Positions 1 to 5,457 of a stretch of DNA of 5,893 bases are shown in pieces (the stretch's first letter is position 1; each line of letters opens with the position of its first letter). A program made the position numbers and the translations under genes. The stretch is taken from positions 5,263-11,155 of the forward strand of contig MGUS01000102.1 of NCBI GenBank assembly GCA_001800085.1, read 5' to 3'. The notes beneath the pieces were generated by a model. The model saw only the letters and a program-made list of their open reading frames with translations. It had not been told where the DNA came from and did no database searches. Source of the DNA: Elusimicrobia bacterium RIFCSPLOWO2_01_FULL_60_11 (GTDB lineage: Bacteria > Elusimicrobiota > Elusimicrobia > 2-02-FULL-39-32).

Positions 1-896
1 GCCGGGAACGCTACAGCGTCAACGTCCGCTACGCCCGCGAATTCCGCGACGACCTCTCCAAGCTCCGCCGCGTTCTGGTTCCCACGATGTCCGGCGCTCA
101 CATTCCCATCACCCAGATCGCGGACATCCAACTGGTCCATGGGCCCGGCATGATCCGCAACGAGAACGGCATGCTGGCCGGTTACGTCTATGTGGACGTG
201 GCCGAGCGCGACGTCGGAAGTTACGTGACCGAAGCCAAGCGGATCGTCAGCGAGAAGCTCGATCTAAAGCCGGGCTATTCCCTGGCCTGGAGCGGCCAAT
301 ATGAGAGCATGATGGCCGTGAAAAGCCGATTGAAGGTCGTGGTCCCGCTCACGCTCTTCATCATCGTGGTCCTGCTCTATATGAGCACCAGGTCCCTTGT
401 GAAGACGGGTATCGTGCTCATGGCCGTCCCCTTCAGCGCCATCGGCGCCATCTGGCTCCTCTGGGCGCTGGACTACAACATGAGCACCGCGGTGTGGGCC
501 GGCATCATCGCGCTCCTGGGCTTGGACGCAGAAACGGGAGTGTTCATGCTCCTCTACCTGGACATGGCTTATGACGAGCGCGCGCGGGACGGAAAGATGA
601 AAACGTTCGACGACTTGAAAGAAGCCGTCATTCACGGCTCGGTGCGCCGCATCCGACCCAAGGTGATGACGGTCATGACGAACTTCCTGGGGTTCATCCC
701 CATCCTCTGGGCCGCGGGCACAGGCTCGGACGTCATGAAGCGCATCGCCGCGCCCATGGTGGGCGGGCTTTTCACCAGTTTTCTGCTGGAACTTCTGGTC
801 TATCCGGCGATCTATTTCATCTGGAAATGGCATTATGAGATGAAGCAGGGGACCGTGGAAGTCAGCAAGCTCGATGTCCAATCCATGGAAGGATAG
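1..896 (+). CDS. cusA: CusA/CzcA-family heavy-metal efflux RND pump, C-terminal part (5' end outside window)
   Basis: This is the inner-membrane, proton-driven subunit of a tripartite heavy-metal (HME-RND) exporter, which moves metal such as Cu(I)/Ag(I) or Zn/Co/Cd from the periplasm or cytosol out through an outer-membrane channel. The reading frame is open from base 3, so the gene enters from the left; about 297 of the usual ~1040 codons are present. The fragment opens in the second periplasmic domain (VNVRYAREFRDDL, then PTMSGAHIPITQIADI) and continues through GPGMIRNENG and WSGQYESM into the last five membrane helices (TM8-12). The TM10 motif GLDAETGVFMLLYLD has its Glu at bases 531-533, and IRPKVMTVM follows with its Lys. 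From memory these match the Glu939 and Lys984 proton-relay residues of E. coli CusA. GTGSDVMKRIAAPMVGG is also typical. The methionines that define metal choice lie upstream, so copper specificity is inferred from the next gene. Family is near certain; CusA versus CzcA is open. Confidence 0.92.
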   Translation, partial: RERYSVNVRYAREFRDDLSKLRRVLVPTMSGAHIPITQIADIQLVHGPGMIRNENGMLAGYVYVDVAERDVGSYVTEAKRIVSEKLDLKPGYSLAWSGQYESMMAVKSRLKVVVPLTLFIIVVLLYMSTRSLVKTGIVLMAVPFSAIGAIWLLWALDYNMSTAVWAGIIALLGLDAETGVFMLLYLDMAYDERARDGKMKTFDDLKEAVIHGSVRRIRPKVMTVMTNFLGFIPILWAAGTGSDVMKRIAAPMVGGLFTSFLLELLVYPAIYFIWKWHYEMKQGTVEVSKLDVQSMEG

Positions 897-933
897 CTGG
901 AAGGATTTTTTAGGAAATCAAAGCACACTTGAA

Positions 934-939
934 GAGGAG
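934..939 (+). promoter_or_regulatory. Ribosome binding site for the 951 gene
   Basis: GAGGAG lies 11 nt before the ATG at 951, inside a purine-rich run (GAAGAGGAGAAAA) that is more A-rich than the genes around it. It supports the 951 start. The 54-nt gap 897-950 holds no convincing promoter or terminator, so this gene is probably cotranscribed with the pump gene. Confidence 0.7.
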
Positions 940-950
940 AAAATAATAAA

Positions 951-1352
951 ATGAGAAAGGCAATGGGGTTCGCGATCGCGGCGATGATCGGCCTGTTTCT
1001 TGCCAATGGAATAGGGGCGAAGGAAGGCCATCTCCACGAACATGGCCAGCAGCCCAAGTCCGGCGCGCAGACGATCCGGGGGGAGGTTCTGGACATGGTC
1101 TGCTTCATGGCCCATGAGGGGCAGGGCCCAAAACACATGAGCTGCGCGCTCAAGTGCTTGAAGGATGGCGCTCCCATGGGGCTTATCACGGGAGACGGCA
1201 AAGTTTATCTGCTCCTAGAAGATCATGCGTCGAAAAAACCCTACGAACAGATGAAGGACTGGGCGGGAAGCCAGGCCACCGTGAAAGGTGAGTTCTTCCA
1301 GAGAGGCGGAGTCCAGGCGGTCGTGGTCAAATCATCCGAGAAGGGAAAGTAG
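951..1352 (+). CDS. Small exported Cys/His/Met-rich protein, putative periplasmic metal-binding factor
   Basis: A 133-residue protein of unproven function. Residues 1-23 look like a Sec signal peptide: positive MRK, a hydrophobic stretch, then GIGA before KEG, with cleavage likely after Ala23. The mature N-terminus has a short histidine cluster (His27, 29, 31). The core, residues 41-92, reads GEVLDMVCFMAH, then GPKHMSCALKC, then GAPMGLITGDGKVYLLLEDH. It brings together Cys51, Met53, His55, His62, Met63, Cys65 and Cys69, all plausible soft-metal ligands. I recall uncharacterised bacterial proteins sharing the pattern of one Cys, then H-x2-CA-x2-C, then GxPMGL and a DGKVYLL strand, but know no assigned function. 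The C-terminal part (VKGEFFQRGGVQAVVVKS) looks like beta strands, perhaps an OB-like fold. It lies between an RND metal pump and a DUF2231 protein, so a periplasmic copper chaperone or sensor is the best guess. A role for the cysteines in disulfide or thiol chemistry cannot be excluded. The gene is real; the function is inference. Confidence 0.82.
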   Translation: MRKAMGFAIAAMIGLFLANGIGAKEGHLHEHGQQPKSGAQTIRGEVLDMVCFMAHEGQGPKHMSCALKCLKDGAPMGLITGDGKVYLLLEDHASKKPYEQMKDWAGSQATVKGEFFQRGGVQAVVVKSSEKGK

Positions 1353-1359
1353 GCCCCCG

Positions 1360-1809
1360 ATGCCTCCCCCCTATCTGTTCCACCCGATCGCGGTCCATTT
1401 TCCCATAGCGCTCCTGACCCTGGGGATGGCGCTGGCTCTGATCCATCAGTTTTGGAAAAAGGAGGGTTTGGAATGGATCGGGCGGGCATCGCTCTGGCTC
1501 CTTTGGATCGGGACTTTGAGCGCCGCGGCGGCCGTGGGGTTGGGGCTCCTCGCGGAAGAGACCGTTCCCCACGTGCCGGCGGCCTGGGAGGTCGTGGAAG
1601 AGCACGAAGAGCTTGCCTTCTGGACCCTGGGGCTTTTCGCCGCGCTCTCCCTCATCCGGATCCTACTCCGGAAAAAATGGGATGGTCTGGAGACCAAATG
1701 GAAGATCCTTTTCCTGGCGGGGTGGGGGGTTGCCCTGGGCGTGCTCTTGGCCACAGCACAGCACGGGGGTGAGTTGGTCTACGAATACGGGGTGGGATTT
1801 TTGAAGTAA
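1360..1809 (+). CDS. DUF2231-type four-helix integral membrane protein
   Basis: A 149-residue inner-membrane protein with four hydrophobic segments at about residues 12-31, 43-65, 86-104 and 115-134. The N-terminal FHPIAVHFPIALL (His8, His13) and the C-terminal GGELVYEYGVG (after AQH, His135) are the characteristic ends of DUF2231 proteins. Further histidines are His29, His71 and His82 (EEHEELAFW). Paired histidines at membrane edges could hold metal or haem, but no function has been shown that I know of. The start at 1360 is chosen because the family motif begins within a few residues of it; an in-frame ATG at 1288 would add 24 polar, Arg-rich residues encoded inside the upstream gene. Only 7 nt separate it from that gene, so cotranslation is likely; the upstream AAGGG and TAGG are weak Shine-Dalgarno matches. 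Together with the pump and the small Cys/His protein it probably serves metal or redox homeostasis. That role is inferred from context alone. Confidence 0.85.
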   Translation: MPPPYLFHPIAVHFPIALLTLGMALALIHQFWKKEGLEWIGRASLWLLWIGTLSAAAAVGLGLLAEETVPHVPAAWEVVEEHEELAFWTLGLFAALSLIRILLRKKWDGLETKWKILFLAGWGVALGVLLATAQHGGELVYEYGVGFLK

Positions 1810-1811
1810 GT
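1810..1811. other. Convergent gene junction with 2-nt spacer
   Basis: The TAA of the DUF2231 gene (1807-1809, plus strand) and the TAA of purB (1814-1812, minus strand) are separated by two bases. I see no GC-rich hairpin followed by a T-run in either direction next to the junction. Transcription of each block must therefore end inside the opposite gene or by a factor-dependent route. Confidence 0.85.
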
Positions 1812-3113
1812 TTATAGCCCGGCACGTTTGAAGATCAGGTCCTTGTGGCGGACGAAATAGGCCGGGTCGAAGCATTCCGTCACGGCCTTCTCGCTTAAAA
1901 ACTCCCGTATCTCAGGGCTTTTGAGCACGAGTTTTTTGAAATCCCCGCCTTCCGTCCAGGCCTTCTGGGCGTATCTCTGCACCAGCTTGTAAGCATCTTC
2001 CCTCGAATACTTTCCCTTCGAATTCCGCAGGATTTCCAGAAGCAATCTCTGCGAGGCCAGGATCAAGAACGTCTTGTTCAGGTTCTCCTTCATCCTCTCA
2101 GGGTAGACCTGGAGGCCCGCGATGATGCTTGTCATGCGCGCGAGCATGTAGTCCAGCAGGAGGGTGGAATCCGGGATGATGACCCGCTCCACGGAAGAAT
2201 GGGAGATGTCCCGCTCGTGCCAGAGCGCTGTGTTCTCAAAGGCGGCCTGGGCGTTGGAGCGCAGCAGGCGGGCCAGCCCGCAGATGTTCTCGCACCCCAC
2301 GGGGTTCCTCTTGTGGGGCATGGCGGAGGAACCCCTTTGCCCTTCCGTGAAGGGCTCTTCGGCCTCCAAAACTTCCGTCCGTTGAAGATGGCGGATCTCA
2401 AGAGCGATGCGCTCAAGCGTGCCCCCGACAAGGGCGAGCGCGGCCATATACTGCGCGTGGCGGTCGCGCGGCACGATCTGGGTCGAAACGGGTTCGATGC
2501 CGAGCCCCAGTTTGGAGAGGACATGCTTTTCAAATTCAGGGTCGAGGTGGGCGTAGGTCCCCACGGCGCCGGATATCTTCCCAAAAGCGATGATCTTCTT
2601 GGCGTCGGCCAGGCGCTCTTCGCTCCTGACGAGCTCCGAATGCCAGCCCGCGGCTTTCAAGCCGAAGGTGGTGGGTTCGGCGTGAACCCCGTGAGTGCGG
2701 CCGGCCATGAGGGTTCCCTTATGCTTGCGGGCCAGGTCAGCGACGGCCTTTTTAAGAGGGACGATGTCCTTTTGCAGGAGTTCCGCCGCCTGCACCATCT
2801 GCACCGCCAAAGCGGTGTCCAGGACATCGGAGGAAGTCATGCCCATGTGCAGGTGGCGCGCGGCCTTGCCCACTTTCCGCTCCACCTGGCTCAAAAAAGC
2901 GATGATGTCGTGCTTGACGACCTTCTCGATCTCGTCGATCTTGGCCACGTCGATGGAGGCCTTCTTGCGGACTTCATCCAGGTCGGCTTTGGGCACTTTC
3001 CCCGCCTTGACCATGGCTTCCATGGCCAGGACCTCCACCTCCAGCATCACCTCGAAGCGGTTCTTTTCGGTCCAGATGCCGGCCATCTCGGGGCGGGTGT
3101 AGCGCGCGATCAT
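1812..3113 (-). CDS. purB: Adenylosuccinate lyase
   Basis: PurB cleaves fumarate from SAICAR to give AICAR, and from adenylosuccinate to give AMP, in the cytoplasm as a homotetramer. The 433-residue product has the length of the Bacillus-type enzyme (~431). The known catalytic and binding residues of that enzyme fall at the same numbers: His68 (VKHDI), His89 (HLHMGMTSSD), His141 (GRTHG), Ser262 with Lys268 and Glu275 in the fumarate-lyase signature GSSAMPHKRNPVGCEN (261-276). The C-terminal helical region ends in KRAGL. The ATG at 3113 is chosen because it is preceded by AAGGAG at 3124-3129 with a 10-nt spacer and overlaps the purM stop as ATGA. The open frame continues 87 codons upstream, but that stretch has no lyase similarity and lies over purM. 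It is the last gene of the minus-strand operon. No key residue is missing. Confidence 0.97.
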   Translation of the reverse strand: MIARYTRPEMAGIWTEKNRFEVMLEVEVLAMEAMVKAGKVPKADLDEVRKKASIDVAKIDEIEKVVKHDIIAFLSQVERKVGKAARHLHMGMTSSDVLDTALAVQMVQAAELLQKDIVPLKKAVADLARKHKGTLMAGRTHGVHAEPTTFGLKAAGWHSELVRSEERLADAKKIIAFGKISGAVGTYAHLDPEFEKHVLSKLGLGIEPVSTQIVPRDRHAQYMAALALVGGTLERIALEIRHLQRTEVLEAEEPFTEGQRGSSAMPHKRNPVGCENICGLARLLRSNAQAAFENTALWHERDISHSSVERVIIPDSTLLLDYMLARMTSIIAGLQVYPERMKENLNKTFLILASQRLLLEILRNSKGKYSREDAYKLVQRYAQKAWTEGGDFKKLVLKSPEIREFLSEKAVTECFDPAYFVRHKDLIFKRAGL

Positions 3114-4096
3114 TGGACGACGACTCCTTCCATGCCTTTTTCTATCTCTCCTAAAATGTGGCACTCGGCGAATTCTTTTTTCACGCGGTCCGCCTTGGCC
3201 TTGTCCGCCACCATCACCAGGCCGATGCCCATGTTGAATGTGCGGTACATCTCCTTCTCGGCCACGCTTCCCTTGACCTGGAGTTTCCTGAAGATGTCCG
3301 GGACAGGCCAGCTGCCCTTGCGCACCCGGACGCCGAATCCCCGCGGCAGGACCCTCGGGATGTTCTCGTACCATCCCCCGCCCGTTATGTGGGCGATGGA
3401 CTTGATGGCCCCTTTGAGGGAGGGTTTGGAGAGCGCCGCAAGCACGGGTTTCACATAGATCTTGGTGGGCGCGATGAGCTCGGAGCCCAAGGCGCGGATC
3501 TCAGGTTCGGAAAAGACCTTCCGCACCAGGGAATAGCCGTTGGAATGGAAACCGCTGGAGGGCAGGCCCAGGAGAACATCCCCCGCCTTGACCTTTTTTC
3601 CGTCCAGCACGGATTTTTTCGGCGCCCAACCCACGGCAAAACCGGCCAGGTCGTACTCGCCGTCCTTGTAGAATCCCGGCATCTCCGCCGTCTCTCCGCC
3701 GAGGAGTGCCGCGCCCGCCTCCTCGCAGCCGTTGAATATGCCTTGGATGACTTTCTCGGCGGTGCCCACGTCCAGACTACCGCAGGCGAAGTAATCCAGG
3801 AAGAAAAGAGGTTTAGCCCCCACGCAGATCAAGTCGTTCACGTTCATGGCCACGAGGTCGATGCCCACCGTGTCATGCTTGTCAAGGAGGAAAGCGATCT
3901 TGAGTTTTGTGCCCACGCCGTCGCAGCAGCCGGAGAGAAAACTCTGGCCCGCGGACTTGGGCATGGGGAAGAGGCCGGAGAATCCGCCGATGGCCGAGGC
4001 CTTGGCCTTGGAGCCGGCGGTCATGCGCTTGATGCGCCGGACCAGTTCGTTGCCGGCATCGATGTCGACGCCGGCTTCCTGGTAGGTGAGGTTCAT
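3110..4096 (-). CDS. purM: Phosphoribosylformylglycinamidine cyclo-ligase (AIR synthetase)
   Basis: PurM closes the imidazole ring: FGAM + ATP gives AIR, step five of purine synthesis, in the cytoplasm. The 328-residue product is slightly shorter than E. coli PurM (345) and aligns along its whole length from memory: YQEAGVDIDAGNELV (5-19), CDGVGTKLKIA (58-68), GIDLVAMNVNDL (78-89), LFFLDYFACG (97-106), GGETAEMPGFY (133-143), SSGFHSNGYSLVRK (180-193), APTKIYVKPVL (209-219), ITGGGWYENIPRVLP (237-251) and EMYRTFNMGIG (282-292). The ATP-binding DGVGTK loop is preceded by Cys57-Cys58, where E. coli has Gly-Thr; this probably does not affect function. Its TGA (3112-3110) overlaps the purB ATG. The start at 4096 is right by homology, but the upstream sequence, ending CTACAATAACCAT, has no visible Shine-Dalgarno. 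The 28-bp palindrome begins 9 nt upstream of the ATG. Translation may depend on coupling to pyrE or be reduced. Confidence 0.97.
   Translation of the reverse strand: MNLTYQEAGVDIDAGNELVRRIKRMTAGSKAKASAIGGFSGLFPMPKSAGQSFLSGCCDGVGTKLKIAFLLDKHDTVGIDLVAMNVNDLICVGAKPLFFLDYFACGSLDVGTAEKVIQGIFNGCEEAGAALLGGETAEMPGFYKDGEYDLAGFAVGWAPKKSVLDGKKVKAGDVLLGLPSSGFHSNGYSLVRKVFSEPEIRALGSELIAPTKIYVKPVLAALSKPSLKGAIKSIAHITGGGWYENIPRVLPRGFGVRVRKGSWPVPDIFRKLQVKGSVAEKEMYRTFNMGIGLVMVADKAKADRVKKEFAECHILGEIEKGMEGVVVQ
3124..3129 (-). promoter_or_regulatory. Ribosome binding site of purB, inside the purM 3' end
   Basis: AAGGAG on the minus strand, 10 nt before the purB ATG, lies within the last codons of purM. It fixes the purB start and, with the ATGA overlap, indicates translational coupling of purB to purM. 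Confidence 0.75.
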
Positions 4097-4105
4097 ATGG
4101 TTATT

Positions 4106-4133
4106 GTAGGGAACGGTCGCGACCGTTCCCTAC
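4106..4133. repeat. Perfect 28-bp palindrome between pyrE and purM
   Basis: The left half is GTAGGGAACGGTCG and the right half is its exact reverse complement, with the centre between 4119 and 4120. All 14 pairs match, and pairing stops at 4105/4134 (T against T). In RNA it would form a stable hairpin with a stem of about 12 bp. No T-run follows on either strand, so it is not a standard intrinsic terminator. The minus-strand right end supplies the TAG stop of pyrE (4132-4130), while the left end falls 9 nt before the purM ATG. It resembles the REP-like or miniature palindromic elements found scattered in environmental bacterial genomes. I see only this copy in the window, so dispersed-repeat status is inference. 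Other possibilities are an operator for a dimeric regulator or an RNA processing or stability element. Confidence 0.85.
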
Positions 4134-4729
4134 TTGATCCGGCTCCCGGGCTTGACCGCGGGCGTCCCTTCTTTACAGAGCGGGCAGTCCTGGGGCGAGT
4201 AGTCCTTCAAGGGAAGTTTGAGAAGAACGGTCTTGGTGGTGCCGAAATTGATGGGCGAAGCGCTCCGCTCGGCGACCGCGGCCACGCCCGCGATCTTTGC
4301 GCCCGCGGCCTGCACGATCTGGACGATCTCTTTCAGGGACCCGCCCGTGGTGATGACGTCCTCCACCGCGAGTATGGTCTCCCCGGGCCTGATCTCGAAG
4401 CCGCGCCGGAGCTTCAACATGCCGTCGCCGGGATCGCGCTCGGCGAATATGGCGCGCACGCCGAGTGCCCGCGCGACCACATGGCCCAGGATGATGCCGC
4501 CGATGGCCGGGGCGCAGACGGCGGAAAGCCGGACGGGGACCCCGGCGTTCTCCTCTTTGACCCGGGCCACAAGCGCCTCGCCCAGGCGCTCGGAGACATC
4601 CGGATATTGGAGCACCAGGGCGCACTGGATGTAGCTGTCCGAGTGACGCCCGGAAGTGAGCTGAAAATGCCCTTCCAGGAGCGCCTGCTTTTCTTTGAAG
4701 ATATTCTTGATCTCGTGTTCTGACATCAT
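4130..4729 (-). CDS. pyrE: Orotate phosphoribosyltransferase
   Basis: PyrE joins orotate to PRPP to give OMP plus pyrophosphate, step five of pyrimidine synthesis, in the cytoplasm as a dimer. The 199-residue product carries LLEGHFQLTSGRHSDSYIQC (17-36), the N-terminal substrate region. It also has APAIGGIILGH (73-83), FAERD (95-99) and the PRPP-binding loop TILAVEDVITTGGS (118-131) with Glu123-Asp124. The C-terminal CPLCKEGTPAVKPGSR (182-197) is typical of the longer, non-enterobacterial PyrE branch. Two adjacent ATG codons (4729 and 4726) are possible starts. The first overlaps the pyrF TGA as ATGA and has AGAGGG at 4742-4737 with a 7-nt spacer, so it is preferred. The stop codon TAG is the first part of the palindrome at 4106-4133, yet the protein ends where homologues do, so it is not truncated. 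It lies between pyrF and purM in one operon. Confidence 0.97.
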   Translation of the reverse strand: MMSEHEIKNIFKEKQALLEGHFQLTSGRHSDSYIQCALVLQYPDVSERLGEALVARVKEENAGVPVRLSAVCAPAIGGIILGHVVARALGVRAIFAERDPGDGMLKLRRGFEIRPGETILAVEDVITTGGSLKEIVQIVQAAGAKIAGVAAVAERSASPINFGTTKTVLLKLPLKDYSPQDCPLCKEGTPAVKPGSRIK

Positions 4730-5457
4730 CGGAATGCCCTCTTGATATTTGAAATGATCCGCACCCTGTCATGCGCTTCCAGGATGGGCCTGCCCACGAT
4801 CAGGTAATCGGCCCCCAAGGCCGCGGCTTTTTCAGGCGTCATGATCCTCTTCTGATCGTCCTTCTTCTTTCCTTCATCCGGCCGGATCCCGGGCACGCCG
4901 ATGAGCATCCTGGGACCCGCGGCCTTGCGTACCGTCCCGATCTCCTGCCCGGATGCCACGATGCCGTCCAAACCCGCTTTCCGGGCCAGGGCGGCCAGAC
5001 GTCTCACCTGGCTCTCCGTCGACCCGCTGACCCCGACCGAGGAGAGATCGGACTTGGAAAAACTCGTCAGGACGGTCACGCCGAAGATAATGGGTTTGGA
5101 TGTTCCCAGTTTCCGCGCTTCTTCTCTTGCCGCGGCCTGGGCTTCTTTCATCATAGCAAATCCTCCGGAAGCGTGCACCGTGAGCCCCCACACCTTGAGG
5201 CGCGCGGCGTAGCGGACGGAACCCGCCGTGGTGGCGGGAATGTCGTGGAATTTGAGGTCCAGGAACACTTTGCGGCCCGCCTCATGGACCCATTCCACGA
5301 CCTGGGGACCGAGCGCGGTGAAGAGGCGCCCGCCGATCTTGAAGATGCCGATGTGAGGGGCCAGTTCGCGGATGGAATCCCTCGCGTCCTCGGGCTCGAC
5401 GTCCAGGGCCAGTATCAATCTGTCTTCAGGCACCTTGTCCCACCGCCTCTTTGACAT
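4726..5457 (-). CDS. pyrF: Orotidine 5'-phosphate decarboxylase
   Basis: PyrF removes CO2 from OMP to give UMP, the last step of de novo pyrimidine synthesis, as a cytoplasmic dimer with a TIM-barrel fold. The 243-residue product shows LILALDV (14-20, Asp19), FKIG (Lys40), the catalytic DLKFHDIPATT (67-77; Asp67, Lys69, Asp72), GLTVHASGG (91-99), GVTVLTS (126-132), the phosphate-binding GVPGIRP (187-193) and ADYLIVGRPI (216-225, Arg223). The Lys-Asp-Lys-Asp catalytic set is complete. The start is uncertain. ATG at 5457 has AAGGA 11 nt upstream and overlaps pyrD by 32 nt. A GTG at 5433 has GGTGGG 5 nt upstream, overlaps by only 8 nt and would give 235 residues beginning PEDRLILALDV, close to where many homologues begin. 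The longer form is given. The pyrF stop overlaps the pyrE ATG, so the two are probably translationally coupled. Confidence 0.96.
   Translation of the reverse strand: MSKRRWDKVPEDRLILALDVEPEDARDSIRELAPHIGIFKIGGRLFTALGPQVVEWVHEAGRKVFLDLKFHDIPATTAGSVRYAARLKVWGLTVHASGGFAMMKEAQAAAREEARKLGTSKPIIFGVTVLTSFSKSDLSSVGVSGSTESQVRRLAALARKAGLDGIVASGQEIGTVRKAAGPRMLIGVPGIRPDEGKKKDDQKRIMTPEKAAALGADYLIVGRPILEAHDRVRIISNIKRAFR
4737..4742 (-). promoter_or_regulatory. Ribosome binding site of pyrE
   Basis: AGAGGG on the minus strand lies 7 nt before the ATG at 4729 (10 nt before the one at 4726), inside the end of pyrF. It favours the first of the two adjacent ATG codons. Confidence 0.6.

Noticed and set aside
264..881. 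205-codon open frame on the minus strand opposite the RND pump
   Set aside because: His/Asp/Glu/Arg-rich shadow of the pump's membrane helices; the plus-strand reading matches CusA-type sequence throughout.
880..910. Possible terminator after the pump gene (AATCC ... GGATTTTTT)
   Set aside because: The stem would be only about 5 bp with an 18-nt loop, too weak to call despite the T-run.
1288..1359. Upstream ATG start for the DUF2231 gene
   Set aside because: The 24 added residues are Arg/Ser/Pro-rich, come from inside the preceding gene and precede the family's conserved N-terminal motif. The start at 1360 fits the family.
3114..3374. 87-codon in-frame N-terminal extension of purB
   Set aside because: It lies antiparallel to nothing new but over the same-strand purM gene in another frame, is Gly/Arg/Pro-rich, and has no lyase similarity. 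The ATG at 3113 has a good ribosome binding site and gives catalytic residues at the family's standard numbering.
2199..3458. 419-codon open frame on the plus strand opposite purB and purM
   Set aside because: A shadow frame in GC-rich coding DNA. The His/Gly/Asp-rich composition and lack of any recognisable motif contrast with the perfect enzyme signatures on the minus strand.
4104..4135. Target-site duplication around the palindrome
   Set aside because: Only TT is shared at both ends, which is too short to count as evidence of transposition.
4106..4140. Palindrome as an intrinsic terminator of pyrE
   Set aside because: Neither side has a T-run: AATAACC follows on the minus strand and TTGATCC on the plus strand. 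Termination here would also cut off purM and purB, which show no other promoter.
3158..4723. 521-codon open frame on the plus strand opposite purM and pyrE
   Set aside because: Same reason: it runs antisense across two well-supported genes and the palindrome, with biased composition and no domain.
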